Notes: a model not told the origin generated them from the letters alone. DNA of 64,000 nt from Amycolatopsis saalfeldensis (GCF_900110575.1 NZ_FOEF01000003.1:124001-188000); one strand, 5' to 3'. Positions 25,459 to 34,734 are shown, counted from the first letter of the stretch. A program made the numbers and translations.

Positions 25459-25470
25459 TGAAACGTTTCA
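25459..25470. promoter_or_regulatory. LacI-type operator 1
   Basis: TGAAACGTTTCA is a perfect 12-bp palindrome with the central CG typical of LacI/GalR operators, 40 bp upstream of the LacI start codon. It probably mediates autoregulation. Confidence 0.7.
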
Positions 25471-25601
25471 GACGAGTGGGTGCCCGGCGCGTCGGCGAGG
25501 CTTGGGCGAGCCCGGAAAGCGGGACCCGGCGGCGGCTATCCCACGAAGGTAGCCGAAACGGCGCGGCGCGGCCAACCCGCCCGGCGTGGCGCGGCTGGGG
25601 G

Positions 25602-25660
25602 TTGATTCTCCGTGCTCCGACTGGTTACGCTCGCCCGGCCCGATGGTTGATACGTTTCAA
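25602..25660 (+). promoter_or_regulatory. Promoter-like boxes and LacI-type operator 2 before the rhamnosidase gene
   Basis: TTGATACGTTTCAA (25647-25660) is an imperfect palindrome sharing ACGTTTCA with operator 1 and lying 50 bp before the start codon. Just upstream, TTGATT (25602-25607) and TACGCT (25626-25631) are 18 bp apart and could form the promoter, so the operator would sit in the early transcribed region. The promoter part is weaker evidence than the operator. Confidence 0.55.
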
Positions 25661-25709
25661 GTCAGGGTGGTTCGCGCACTGTACAACCGCCCGCGTCAAG
25701 GAGGACGCC

Positions 25710-28466
25710 TTGGCCGTCAGCGTCGTCGCAGCTGTCCGCTTCGAACACCTCGACCCCGCGCTCGGCGTCGGCACGGCCGAACCGCGGATCTCCTGGCAGG
25801 TCCGGACCGGTGACCCGGGCTGGGCGCAGACCGCGTACGAGGTGGAGCGCGACGGCGGCGCCCCCGTCCGCGTCGAGTCCGCCGAGCAGGTGCTGGTGCC
25901 GTGGCCGTTCGAGCCGCTGGCCTCCCGGGCCCGCGCGGTCGTCCGCGTCCGCGTGGCCTCGGGGGAGGACTGGAGCGACTGGAGCGAACCGTCGCCGGTC
26001 GAGGCGGGACTGCTCGACGCGGGGGACTGGACGGCCCGGTTCGTCAGCCCGCGCGCCATCGGCACGATCGGCGGGCGCGCGCCCGTCCTGAGTCGCAAGT
26101 GGACACCGCGTTCGGCCGTCGCGTCGGCCCGGCTCTACGTCACCGCGCTCGGCGTCCACTCGGCCACGCTCAACGGCTCGCGGATCGGCGACGAGGTGCT
26201 CGGCCCGGGCTGGACCAGCTACCGGAACCGGCTGCGGTACCGGACGCACGACGTCACGGCGCTGATCGGCGAGGGTGAGAACCGCCTCGACGTGCTGCTG
26301 GGCAACGGCTGGTACCGCGGCCGCCTCGGCTGGACCGGCAAGCGCGGCGTGTACGGCGACAGGGTGGCTTTGCTGGCGCAGCTGGAAGTCCGCTACGACG
26401 ACGGGACCACCGAGGTCGTCGCCACGGACGAGCAGTGGACCGCGCACGAGAGCGCCGTCGTGGACAACGACATTTACGACGGCCAGCGCACCGACCTCCG
26501 CCCGCACGAGTCCGTTGTGGACGGTGTGGAGGTGCTGCCGGGCCCGCCCGGCGAGCTGGTCGCCCCGGACGGCCCGCCGGTCCGTGTGACGCAGGTGCTG
26601 CCGGCCGTGACGGTCTCGGCGTCGCCTTCGGGCGCGACGCTGGTGGACTTCGGGCAGAACCTCGTCGGCTGGGTGCGGCTCAAGGTCCGCGATGCGCGGG
26701 CCGGCCAAGAGGTGACCGTGCGGCACGCCGAGGTGCTCGAACACGGCGAGCTGGGCACCCGGCCCCTGCGCAGCGCGAAGGCGGCCGATTCGTACGTGCT
26801 CGACGACGCGGCCGAGGCGGTGCTGGCGCCGGAGTTCACTTTCCACGGCTTCCGCTACGCCGAGATCACCGGCGTCGAGGGCCTCGCCGCGGCCGACGTC
26901 GAGGCCGTGGTGGTGGGCAGCGACCTGCGCCGCACCGGCTGGTTCGGCTGCTCGGAACCGCTGCTGGAGCGCTTCCACGAGAACGTGGTGTGGAGCATGC
27001 GCGGCAACTTCCTCGACCTGCCCACCGACTGCCCGCAGCGCGACGAGCGGCTCGGCTGGACCGGCGACATCCAGGTGTTCTCGCCGACCGCCTCGTTCCT
27101 CTTCGACACCGCCGGGTTCCTGTCGTCGTGGCTGAAGGACCTGGCGGCGGAGCAGTCCGGCGACGGCTCGGTGCCGTTCGTGGTGCCCGACGTGCTGCAC
27201 ACCGAAGCACCCGCCGCGACGGCGTGGGGCGACGCCGCGACCGTCGTGCCGTGGGTGCTGCACCAGCGTTACGGCGACGTCGAGGTGCTGCGCCGGCAGT
27301 TCGCCAGCATGCGCGGCTGGGTCGACCGGATGGCGGCTGCGGCCACCGGCGGCGTGTGGGCGGGCGGCTTCCAGTTCGGCGACTGGCTGGACCCGGACGC
27401 GCCGCCGGACGACCCGTTCGCGGCGAAGGCCGACCCGGACGTCGTCGCCACGGCCTACCTCGCGCACTCGGCGGGCATCGTCGCGGACGCCGCTCGCGTA
27501 CTGGGCTTCGAGGAAGACGCGGCGACGTACGCAGACATCGCCGCGCGTACGCGTGCGGCTTTCGCGCGGGAGTACGTCACGGTCTCCGGTCGCTTGGTGA
27601 GCGACGCGCAGACGGCGTACGCGCTGGCGCTGGAGTTCGCGCTCCTGCCGGACGCCGGGCAGCGCGCCGTGGCCGCCGGCCGGCTCGCGGATCTGGTGCG
27701 CGCCGGCGGTTTCCGCATCGGCACCGGGTTCGTCGGGACACCCCTGATCGCGGACGCGCTGACCGCTTCGGGACGTCCGGACCTCGCGTACCGGCTGGTG
27801 CTGGAACGCGGCAACCCGTCGTGGCTCTACCCGGTGACCATGGGCGCCACCACGATCTGGGAACGCTGGGACTCGATGCTGCCGGACGGCTCGGTGAACC
27901 CGGGCGAGATGACGTCGTTCAACCACTACGCGCTCGGCGCGGTCGCGGACTGGCTGCACCGGACGGTCGCCGGGCTCGCGCCGTCGTCCCCGGGCTACCG
28001 CTCGCTGGAGGTCCGGCCGCGGCCGGACGCGGCGCTGACCCACGCGTGGGCGCGGCACGAGACGCCCTATGGCGAGGCCTCGGTGTCGTGGCGGCGCGAG
28101 GACGGCCGGTTCACGCTCGACGTCGTCGTCCCGGCGGGTGCCTCGGCCACCGTGCACGTGCCCGGCGCGGAGCCCGTGCACGTGACGCACGGGCGGCACT
28201 CGTGGACGGTGGCGGACCCGTGCGCCGCCGATGGTGCCAAGCCGCGGACGGTGCGGGAGCTGATCGACGCACCGGCGCTGTGGGCGTCTTACACCGACGT
28301 GCTGGTCGGCTTCGAGCTGGCCACGGACGCGGCCGACCTCGCCCGCCGGGCCGCGCCGTACCTGGACTTCGCCCCGGCCGAGCTGCCGGAGTTCCTGGCG
28401 CGCAAGGACTTCGCCGGGGCGGGCGCCCAGGCGCGGGCCGCGGTGGAGGCGCTGCTGCCCGGCTGA
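25710..28466 (+). CDS. GH78 alpha-L-rhamnosidase
   Basis: A 918-residue protein without a signal peptide, so probably cytosolic. Order: N-terminal beta domain (FEHLDPALGVGTAEPRISWQV), Bac_rhamnosid_N (SARLYVTALGVHSATLNGSRIGDEVLGPGWTSY-type block around residues 140-170), concanavalin-like domain, then the (alpha/alpha)6 barrel with DCPQRDERLGWTGDIQVF, which carries the general acid, and a C-terminal beta domain. An extra helical tail of about 75 residues follows. The start is TTG 25710, supported by AAGGAGG 5 nt upstream. It removes terminal alpha-L-rhamnose from flavonoids, saponins or pectin fragments. It lies between a LacI regulator and a PNGase A-type enzyme, indicating plant-derived substrates. 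Confidence 0.93.
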   Translation: MAVSVVAAVRFEHLDPALGVGTAEPRISWQVRTGDPGWAQTAYEVERDGGAPVRVESAEQVLVPWPFEPLASRARAVVRVRVASGEDWSDWSEPSPVEAGLLDAGDWTARFVSPRAIGTIGGRAPVLSRKWTPRSAVASARLYVTALGVHSATLNGSRIGDEVLGPGWTSYRNRLRYRTHDVTALIGEGENRLDVLLGNGWYRGRLGWTGKRGVYGDRVALLAQLEVRYDDGTTEVVATDEQWTAHESAVVDNDIYDGQRTDLRPHESVVDGVEVLPGPPGELVAPDGPPVRVTQVLPAVTVSASPSGATLVDFGQNLVGWVRLKVRDARAGQEVTVRHAEVLEHGELGTRPLRSAKAADSYVLDDAAEAVLAPEFTFHGFRYAEITGVEGLAAADVEAVVVGSDLRRTGWFGCSEPLLERFHENVVWSMRGNFLDLPTDCPQRDERLGWTGDIQVFSPTASFLFDTAGFLSSWLKDLAAEQSGDGSVPFVVPDVLHTEAPAATAWGDAATVVPWVLHQRYGDVEVLRRQFASMRGWVDRMAAAATGGVWAGGFQFGDWLDPDAPPDDPFAAKADPDVVATAYLAHSAGIVADAARVLGFEEDAATYADIAARTRAAFAREYVTVSGRLVSDAQTAYALALEFALLPDAGQRAVAAGRLADLVRAGGFRIGTGFVGTPLIADALTASGRPDLAYRLVLERGNPSWLYPVTMGATTIWERWDSMLPDGSVNPGEMTSFNHYALGAVADWLHRTVAGLAPSSPGYRSLEVRPRPDAALTHAWARHETPYGEASVSWRREDGRFTLDVVVPAGASATVHVPGAEPVHVTHGRHSWTVADPCAADGAKPRTVRELIDAPALWASYTDVLVGFELATDAADLARRAAPYLDFAPAELPEFLARKDFAGAGAQARAAVEALLPG

Positions 28467-28559
28467 GACCCGGACCGGGGCCGTTCGAGGTTCCCGCCGT
28501 TCGTCGGGTGGGCCGGCGGTTAGCATCAGCGTGGTTTGCTCATTCTGGGAGGAGCCCGG

Positions 28560-30224
28560 GTGCGGATTCTCGTTTTCCTGTCGACGGTCCTGCTGGCCTG
28601 GTTCCTGACCGGGGCGGTCGCCTCGGCCGGGCCCGTGCTGGAGGGCGACACCGACAACCCGGTCTCGCCCGCGCCCGCGGTCAGCCGCCCGGACACCCCG
28701 CATTGCACGGTGTCGCTGGCGGAGAAGTTCCCCTCCAACGCGGCGGACGGCAGCCCGCAGACGTACTCCGGCACGGTGACGCCGCCGAAGAGCTGCCCCG
28801 GGCCGTGGGCGAAGGTCGTGATGGACCAGACCGTGACCGTCAGCGGCCGCCAGTACGACCGGATCGGCGACCTCCTGATCGGCGGCACCGAGGTGTGGTG
28901 GGGCACCACGGAGGAGCCCAGCGGCGAGGGCCACCGCGCGATCACGTACCACCTCGCCAAGGACCTGACGCCCTACACCGCGCTGCTCCGCACCCCGCAG
29001 CCCTTCACCGGCGGCATCGGCAACTACACCTCCGATGTCTACACCGGCGTGTACGCGCAGACCGTCACGCTCACCTACTACCGCGCCGACCACGCGCACC
29101 CGGCGCCCGAGACCGCCGACCGCGTCGTCGGCTTCCCGCACGCCGACGCGCAGCCCGGCGCCGCGACCGTCCACTTCGCCGCGAAAGACCTGCCGCGCAA
29201 CATCACCCGCGCCCGGCTCGAGGTGACGCTGGAGGGCGGCGCCTGCGACGAGCAGTGGTTCGACGACGTGCCCGACGAGGTCGCGGCGAAGTACCCGGCC
29301 GCGAACATGTGCGGGCACGGCCCGTTCCGCGAGGCGAACGCGGCCCTCGACGGCGCCCCGGTCGGCGGCGTGCAGACGTTCCCGCACATCTACTCCGGCG
29401 GCATCGTGCCCACTCTGTGGCGGCCGGTGGTCGCCATCGGCACGTTCAGCCTGCACGCCGAAACGCTCGACCTCACACCGTTCGCCGGGCGGCTCGTGGA
29501 CGGCGGCGCGCACGACCTTTCGTTCACCGTGCCGGACATCGGCGGCTCCTGGAGCGTGGTGGCGACCCTGCTGCTCGACACCGACCAGCACGCCGCGCGC
29601 ACGTCCGGCGCGCTGACACAGGACGACGTCGCCCCGGTAGCGGCGAAGCAGACGGCGGTGAAGGACATCACCGGCGGGGTGAACGCCACCGTGACCGCGC
29701 GCCGCGACGACGTGACGGCGGGCTACGTCGACACCTCCGCTGGCCGCGTCTACACGCGGGTGGAGCGGACGCGGGACTACCGCAACAGCGACGACGTGAC
29801 GGCCGCCGGCCTGACCCAGCACGTGGTGCAGTCCGACGCCGGAAAGCAGACCTCGGTGTCCACAGTGGACGGAAAGGCGCGCTCCGCGGCGCGGCACGAC
29901 TGGTCGTACCCGCTCACGGTGGACGCCTCGGCGGCGAACTACGTCGACGACCAGAACTTCCGGCTCACCGGCGCGGTCGACATGACGATGCAGCTGTCGG
30001 ACCTCGCCGGTGACGGGCGGTCGTGGCGCCCGGTCTCGGCGTCACGCGAGTGGCTCGGCTCGTCCGGGGTGCTGGCGCGCACGAACGGCGTCAACACGGA
30101 GTCCGACGGCAGCTCCCGCACCACGTACGCGGGCGTGGACGACCGCGGCCGGCCGTACTGGCACGCCATCACGACTGATCACGGCCTGGTCACGGCGGAT
30201 GTCGGGATGCCGAACCACGGGTGA
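28560..30224 (+). CDS. Secreted PNGase A-type peptide:N-glycosidase
   Basis: A 554-residue exported protein. The signal peptide is MRILVFLSTVLLAWFLTGAVASA. The sequence fits the peptide-N4-(N-acetyl-beta-glucosaminyl)asparagine amidase A family: VSLAEKFPSN, YDRIGDLLIGGTEVWWGTTEEP, the TGVYAQTVTLTYY block, ACDEQWFDDVP and AFRE/CGHGPFREANAALDG motifs. GTG 28560 is preceded by GGGAGGAG. PNGase A enzymes, first known from almond, release N-glycans including core alpha-1,3-fucosylated plant forms, converting Asn to Asp. Next to an alpha-rhamnosidase this points to growth on plant glycoconjugates. It is 93 bp downstream of the rhamnosidase gene and may have its own promoter (TAGCAT near 28531). Confidence 0.85.
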   Translation: MRILVFLSTVLLAWFLTGAVASAGPVLEGDTDNPVSPAPAVSRPDTPHCTVSLAEKFPSNAADGSPQTYSGTVTPPKSCPGPWAKVVMDQTVTVSGRQYDRIGDLLIGGTEVWWGTTEEPSGEGHRAITYHLAKDLTPYTALLRTPQPFTGGIGNYTSDVYTGVYAQTVTLTYYRADHAHPAPETADRVVGFPHADAQPGAATVHFAAKDLPRNITRARLEVTLEGGACDEQWFDDVPDEVAAKYPAANMCGHGPFREANAALDGAPVGGVQTFPHIYSGGIVPTLWRPVVAIGTFSLHAETLDLTPFAGRLVDGGAHDLSFTVPDIGGSWSVVATLLLDTDQHAARTSGALTQDDVAPVAAKQTAVKDITGGVNATVTARRDDVTAGYVDTSAGRVYTRVERTRDYRNSDDVTAAGLTQHVVQSDAGKQTSVSTVDGKARSAARHDWSYPLTVDASAANYVDDQNFRLTGAVDMTMQLSDLAGDGRSWRPVSASREWLGSSGVLARTNGVNTESDGSSRTTYAGVDDRGRPYWHAITTDHGLVTADVGMPNHG

Positions 30225-30277
30225 CGGCCGTCTCCGCCGTCCTCACTCGTTCGGGGCAGTGGGGTAGTCTCGCCGCC

Positions 30278-31552
30278 ATGGGGAGTCTCCGTTCGCGTGC
30301 CCTCGCCTGGGTCGGCCGCCGGTACCTGGCGCGGCAGCAGAAGCGGGGTTTCGACCTCGAAAAGATGGCCTTCCTGCCGGACACCGCGCTCATGCCGCTG
30401 CGCCGTGAGGGCCTCGACCCGGTCGCCGAGCTGGGCGCCGCGCGGGACGAGGCGCCGATCCGGAAGCTGGACATGCCGTTCGGGCTGAACGCCTGGCTCG
30501 TCACCGGGTACGAGGAAGCCAAGGCCGTCCTCGGCAAGGTGTCGGAGTTCAGCAACGACTTCACCAACCTGGTCGGCAACGCCGGGGTCACCGAGGACCA
30601 GAACCCGGGCGGCCTGGGCTTCGCCGACCCGCCGGTGCACACGCGGCTGCGCAAGCTGCTGACCGCGGAGTTCACCATGCGCCGGCTCAGCAGGCTGACC
30701 CCGCGGATCGACGCGATCGTGAACGAGCAGCTCGACGCGATGGCCGCCACCGAGGGCCCGGTCGACCTGTGGGAGCAGTTCGCGCTGCCGATCCCGTCGC
30801 TGGTGATCTGCGAGCTGCTCGGCGTGTCCTATGAGGACCGCGCAGACGTCCAGCGGCTGAGCACCGCGCGCTTCGACCTGTTCGGCGGGGCGGGCGCCTC
30901 GCTCGGCGCGATGTCGGAATCGCTGGAGTACCTGCTGGAAGTCGTCCGCAAGCAGCGCGAGGAGCCGGGCGACGGCCTGCTCGGCATGCTGATCAAGGAC
31001 CACGGCGACGAGATCAGCGACCAGGAGCTGGCGGGCCTCGCCGACGGCGTGCTGACCGGCGGCCTGGAGACCACGGCGAGCATGCTCGCCCTCGGCGCCC
31101 TGGTCGTGCTGCGCGACCCGGCGGCCTTCGACGCCGCCAACGGCGACGACGACGCGGTGCACCGGTTCGTCGAGGAGCTGCTGCGGTACCTGGCCGTGGT
31201 GCAGATGGCGTTCCCGCGTTTCGCCAAGCAGGACATCGAGATCGAAGGCGTCCGCATCGGCGAGGGCGACATCGTGCTGGCTTCGCTCTCCGGCGCCAAC
31301 CGCGACGCGGTCCTGGGCGCGGACATGGAGAGCTTCGACCCGACCCGCGAGCCCACCTCCCACCTGGCGTTCGGCTACGGCGCCCACCGCTGCATCGGCG
31401 CGGAACTGGCCCGCATGGAACTGCGCACCGCCTACCCGGCCCTGGTCCGGCGCTTCCCGAAGCTGCGCCTGGCGGTGGAACCGGAGGAGCTGACGTTCCG
31501 CAAGGTGTCGATCGTCTACGGGCTCGATTCACTGCCCGTGCTGGTGGACTGA
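30278..31552 (+). CDS. Cytochrome P450
   Basis: A 424-residue class I bacterial P450, cytosolic. The oxygen-binding I-helix is LTGGLETTASML; the K-helix is VEELLRYL; the heme loop is FGYGAHRCIGAELARMEL, with Cys372 as the heme ligand. The N-terminus has an extra helix (RSRALAWVGRRYLARQQKRGFDLEKM) before the usual P450 start. No ferredoxin or reductase gene is adjacent, and no biosynthetic cluster surrounds it, so the substrate is open. There is no clear ribosome-binding site before ATG 30278, which might indicate a leaderless transcript. Confidence 0.92.
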   Translation: MGSLRSRALAWVGRRYLARQQKRGFDLEKMAFLPDTALMPLRREGLDPVAELGAARDEAPIRKLDMPFGLNAWLVTGYEEAKAVLGKVSEFSNDFTNLVGNAGVTEDQNPGGLGFADPPVHTRLRKLLTAEFTMRRLSRLTPRIDAIVNEQLDAMAATEGPVDLWEQFALPIPSLVICELLGVSYEDRADVQRLSTARFDLFGGAGASLGAMSESLEYLLEVVRKQREEPGDGLLGMLIKDHGDEISDQELAGLADGVLTGGLETTASMLALGALVVLRDPAAFDAANGDDDAVHRFVEELLRYLAVVQMAFPRFAKQDIEIEGVRIGEGDIVLASLSGANRDAVLGADMESFDPTREPTSHLAFGYGAHRCIGAELARMELRTAYPALVRRFPKLRLAVEPEELTFRKVSIVYGLDSLPVLVD

Positions 31553-31559
31553 CCGCCGG

Positions 31560-32005
31560 TTCGGTGACTCGGTCACCCGCGGCTCGGTGGCTCGGCTTTG
31601 GTGGCTCGGGGCTCGGTCGTTCGGCCGCGCGGGCCTGTGCTGCTGCCGAAAGCTGTGACCACACGAGCCGGCGCGTTGTCCGGGACCACCACAGGCTCGG
31701 CGGCCCTTGCGAGGGGCGAGCCTTTTCTGGCGGTGAGCGTGGCCGCAGTCGAGCCTTCCGCGTGCGGGCCGCTGTGCTGTCGCGGTGTCCGGGGTCGGTG
31801 GAGGTTCGGCGGCCCCAGCGGAGGGGCGAGCCTTCTCCGGCGGTGAGCGCGGCCGTTCTCGGGCCGCGTGTGGGTCGGTGGTGTCCGGGCCGGTGGAGGT
31901 TCAGCGGCTCCTGCGACGGGCGAGCCTTCCTCAGCGGTGAGCGTGGCCGCGACCGGGTCGGCCGCGCGTGAGCCGGTGGCATCGCGGCGCCCGGGACCAC
32001 CGCGG
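31560..32005. repeat. Degenerate repeat field between P450 and AlkB genes
   Basis: First come short GGCTCGGT-type repeats (31570-31622). Then three related blocks share GGGCGAGCCTT followed by GGTGAGCGYGGCCG, with GCGAG at 31715, 31826 and 31920 (steps of 111 and 94 bp). GGGACCACC with a following CNGGCTC recurs at both ends (31681 and 31996). Open frames across it change frame between units and do not look coding. This is the third minisatellite-like array in the window. Confidence 0.65.
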
Positions 32006-32007
32006 GC

Positions 32008-32634
32008 TCAGCGGACCCCGCGAGGCCGGAACTGGATGCTGATCCGCGGCCCCACCCCCTTGGCCGTCTTGGGGATCGCGTGTTCCCAGGTGCGCTGGCA
32101 GGAGCCGCCCATCACGATCAGGTCGCCGTGGCCCAGGGGGTAACGGTGGGATTCGCCGCCGCCGCGGGGGCGCAGGGCCAAAACCCGGGGGGAGCCGACC
32201 GAGAGGATCGCGACCATGGTGTCCTCGCGGCGGCCGCGGCCCAGATTGTCGCCGTGCCAGGCGACGCTGTCGCGGCCGTCGCGGTAGTAGCAGAGGCCCG
32301 CGGTGCGGAACGGCTCGCCCAGTTCGGGGCCGTAGTGCGTGCTCAGTGCCTCCCGCGCCGAGGCCAGCACCGGATCGGGCAGCGGCGCTTCCTCGCCGTA
32401 GAAGCACAACAGCCGCGGCACCGCCACGACGCGGTCGTACATCTGCCGCCGCTCCTCCTGCCACGGGACCTCCGCGGCGAGCCGGGTGAACAGCTCCCCG
32501 GACCCGGACAGCCAGCCGGGCAGCACGTCGACCCACGCGCCTTCACCCAGCTCCGTGCGCCGGGCGTCGCCGAGCGGGCCCAGCTCGGCCGGCCCGGAGT
32601 CGCCGAACAGCGAGCCCTGCAGTGCCTGCGTCAT
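32008..32634 (-). CDS. AlkB-type 2-oxoglutarate/Fe(II)-dependent dioxygenase
   Basis: A 208-residue protein of the AlkB-like DNA/RNA demethylase superfamily. The iron ligands are His-x-Asp in SVAWHGDNLG and a histidine in RTWEHAIPK, and RISIQFR supplies the arginines that bind 2-oxoglutarate. The recognition lid RLLCFYGEEAPLP is present. ATG 32634 follows AGGGTGG; an upstream in-frame GTG at 32643 would add three residues. It probably repairs N-alkylated bases by oxidative dealkylation. It stands alone, divergent from the GntR/ABC operon. Confidence 0.9.
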   Translation of the reverse strand: MTQALQGSLFGDSGPAELGPLGDARRTELGEGAWVDVLPGWLSGSGELFTRLAAEVPWQEERRQMYDRVVAVPRLLCFYGEEAPLPDPVLASAREALSTHYGPELGEPFRTAGLCYYRDGRDSVAWHGDNLGRGRREDTMVAILSVGSPRVLALRPRGGGESHRYPLGHGDLIVMGGSCQRTWEHAIPKTAKGVGPRISIQFRPRGVR

Positions 32635-32694
32635 GGCGGCCACCCTACACGATCATTCGAACATACGGCGGGACTTGCCTCACTGCTGTCCTTT

Positions 32695-32717
32695 CTGTAT
32701 ATACTGTACATATTCAG
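32695..32717 (+). promoter_or_regulatory. Promoter with overlapping GntR/YtrA-type operator
   Basis: CTGTATAT (32695-32702) and ATATTCAG (32710-32717) form 8-bp arms with one mismatch around ACTGTAC. The -10-like TATACT (32700-32705) lies inside the site, with TTGCCT (32675-32680) 19 bp upstream. The start codon of the GntR gene is 17 bp downstream. Overlap of operator and -10 box fits autorepression by the encoded regulator. Confidence 0.6.
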
Positions 32718-32733
32718 TGAGGGAAGGAGGGTC

Positions 32734-33126
32734 GTGCGGGTCGTTTTGTCGAACAGTGCCGGCACGCCGCTGTACGAACAGATCAAGGAACAGGTGGGCG
32801 CGGCCATCCTGGCGGGCGAGCTCGCGGAGGGCACTCCGTTGCCGTCGGTCCGCGCCCTGGCCCGCGATCTGCGGATCAGTGTCATCACGACGACGCGGGC
32901 GTATTCGGAGCTGGCTGCCGAGGGATTCATCACGACCGTCCCGGGCAAGGGCGCCTTCGTTCAGCCATTGGACACGGAACTCGTGCGGGAGCAGCGGGTC
33001 CGCCAAGTGGAAGAAGGCCTGCAAGCCGCACTGGATGCCGCCCGCCCGGCCGGCTTGAGCCGTGGCGATCTCATCGAGATCCTCGATGCGCTGATCCAGG
33101 CCGAGAAGGCGAACAGCCTTGAGTAA
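32734..33126 (+). CDS. GntR-family regulator, YtrA subfamily
   Basis: A 130-residue protein with only a winged-helix domain (PLYEQIKEQVGAAILAGELAEGTPLPSVRALARDL, recognition part SVITTTRAYSELAAEGFITTVPGKGAFV) and a short helical tail, the hallmark of the YtrA subfamily that controls adjacent ABC transporters. GTG 32734 is preceded by GGAAGGAGG. It heads an operon with an ABC ATPase and a permease, and its own promoter contains a palindrome. YtrA regulators often respond to cell-wall-active compounds; the inducer here is unknown. Confidence 0.92.
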   Translation: MRVVLSNSAGTPLYEQIKEQVGAAILAGELAEGTPLPSVRALARDLRISVITTTRAYSELAAEGFITTVPGKGAFVQPLDTELVREQRVRQVEEGLQAALDAARPAGLSRGDLIEILDALIQAEKANSLE

Positions 33127-33163
33127 CGCGACCGGACAACACGATGGAGGAAGGGGCCAGTCC

Positions 33164-34099
33164 GTGGATTCAGACCTTGCGTTCGCCCTTCGTGGAGTGA
33201 GCTCCACAGTCGGCTCATTCGCATTGCGCGACATCAGTTTCTCGCTTCCGCTGGGCTACGTCATGGGTTTTATCGGAGCCAATGGCGCGGGAAAGACGAC
33301 GACCATCCGATGTCTGCTGGGCATGCAGCAGATCCAGCAGGGCGAGATCGAGGTGCTCGGTCACCCGGTGCCCGGTCCGGTCGCACAGCGACAAGACCTC
33401 GGGGTCGTCCTGGACCACACCTATCTCGTCGGTGACTGGCGGCTGACCGAGGTGGAGCGGGCGGTCCGCCCCTTCTACGACCGTTGGGACACCGACCGGT
33501 ACCACCAGCTGCTCGGGGCCTTCGGGCTGAGTCCGCGGGCCCGGGTCAAGGACCTGTCCCGCGGCATGGCCGTGAAGCTGATGATCACGCTGGCGCTGTC
33601 CCATCAAGCACGGCTGCTCGTCTTCGACGAGCCGACCAGCGGCCTGGACCCGGTGGCCCGGGACGAACTCGTCGGGATCCTCGGGGACTTCCTCCTCGAC
33701 GAAGGGCACAGCGTGCTGTTCTCGACGCACATCACCTCCGACCTCGAGCGCATCGGCGACTACCTGACGCTCATCCACGGCGGGCGGATCATCTGCACCG
33801 GCACCAAGGAGGAGGTCCTGGACAGTTACCGCGTCGTGCGGGGCGGCCCGGACGATTTGGCGGACACCCCCGGCGTCCGGCTCATCGGCGCCCGCCGCAC
33901 CGCGATCGGGGCACAGGCGCTGGTACCTGCCGAGGATGCCGGACTGCTGGGCGCGCGGGTGGTCATCGAGGCTCCGACCTTGGAGGAGCTCGCCGTCCAT
34001 CTCGGAGCGCCCGCGACCGGTCACGGCCCGGGAGCCGAATCGCCGGGTGATGCCGAGCCTCGGGCGGCCCGTTCGATCTCAAGCAGGGCGACCAAGTGA
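33164..34099 (+). CDS. ABC transporter ATPase (exporter type)
   Basis: A 311-residue nucleotide-binding protein. Walker A is GANGAGKTT, the signature motif is KDLSRGMAVKLMI (a degenerate LSGGQ), Walker B is LLVFDEPTSGLDP and the switch His is in FSTHIT. A C-terminal domain of about 100 residues follows, as in YtrB/BcrA-type exporters. The start is GTG 33164, with GGAGGAAGGGG 8 nt upstream; a TTG at 33119 overlapping the GntR stop is less likely. It energises the permease encoded 4 bp overlapped downstream. Confidence 0.92.
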   Translation: MDSDLAFALRGVSSTVGSFALRDISFSLPLGYVMGFIGANGAGKTTTIRCLLGMQQIQQGEIEVLGHPVPGPVAQRQDLGVVLDHTYLVGDWRLTEVERAVRPFYDRWDTDRYHQLLGAFGLSPRARVKDLSRGMAVKLMITLALSHQARLLVFDEPTSGLDPVARDELVGILGDFLLDEGHSVLFSTHITSDLERIGDYLTLIHGGRIICTGTKEEVLDSYRVVRGGPDDLADTPGVRLIGARRTAIGAQALVPAEDAGLLGARVVIEAPTLEELAVHLGAPATGHGPGAESPGDAEPRAARSISSRATK

Positions 34100-34734
34100 C
34101 CACTCTCGCCCGGCTGCTGGTGCTGGACCTGCGGGTCATCGCGCCCTATCGCCGCCAAGCCCTCATCACCACCGGGATAGTCCTGGTCATGCTCTTCGAC
34201 CGGCCGGAGGTCATCCTGCCGGCGCTGATCATCCTGTCCGCGTCCTGGACGGCCAGCTACCCGTTCCAGGTCTCCGACAAGGCGAAGCTGGAGACGCTGT
34301 ACGCGGTTCTGCCGGTCACCCGCCGGTCCCTGCTGCTCGGGCGTTACCTGTGGTCGCTGGCGATCTTCGTCTGCTACTCAGTCGTCGGCATGGCCGCGTC
34401 GCTGGTATCGGCGCACGTGCAGAACATCGCCTTCGCCGGCCCGGCCGTCGCGGAGGTGCTGGCGATCTCCTGGGCGGCGTTCGCGCTCAACATCTCCATT
34501 CAGTACCCGCTGTACGTCCGTTTCGGCTACCTGCGGGCCGGCCTGCTCGGCACGATCCTCCCGATCGCGGTGGCCGCGGTGGCCGTGACCCGATTTCACC
34601 TGAACATCCGCCCGGACGCGATGTGGCTCGCTCTCATCGCCGTCGCCGGCGCGGTCCTGTTCGTGATTTCCGCTGCGGTCGCCACGATCATCGACCCGGC
34701 CAAGTCGGGCACGGCGCGGTGGGCGGTCACCTGA
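34096..34734 (+). CDS. ABC-2 type transporter permease
   Basis: A 212-residue membrane protein with about six helices, starting at the GTGA overlap with the ATPase stop. YPFQVSDKAKLETLYAVLPVTRRSLLLGRYLW is the characteristic cytoplasmic loop of ABC-2 permeases of the YtrC/BcrB type. It completes a three-gene GntR-ATPase-permease operon, a common design for self-protection against envelope-active peptides or for lipid export. The last residues overlap a remnant of another gene. Confidence 0.85.
   Translation: MTTLARLLVLDLRVIAPYRRQALITTGIVLVMLFDRPEVILPALIILSASWTASYPFQVSDKAKLETLYAVLPVTRRSLLLGRYLWSLAIFVCYSVVGMAASLVSAHVQNIAFAGPAVAEVLAISWAAFALNISIQYPLYVRFGYLRAGLLGTILPIAVAAVAVTRFHLNIRPDAMWLALIAVAGAVLFVISAAVATIIDPAKSGTARWAVT

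Noticed and set aside
33119..33163. TTG start of the ABC ATPase overlapping the GntR stop
   Set aside because: GTG 33164 has GGAGGAAGGGG at a proper distance, and family alignment begins there.
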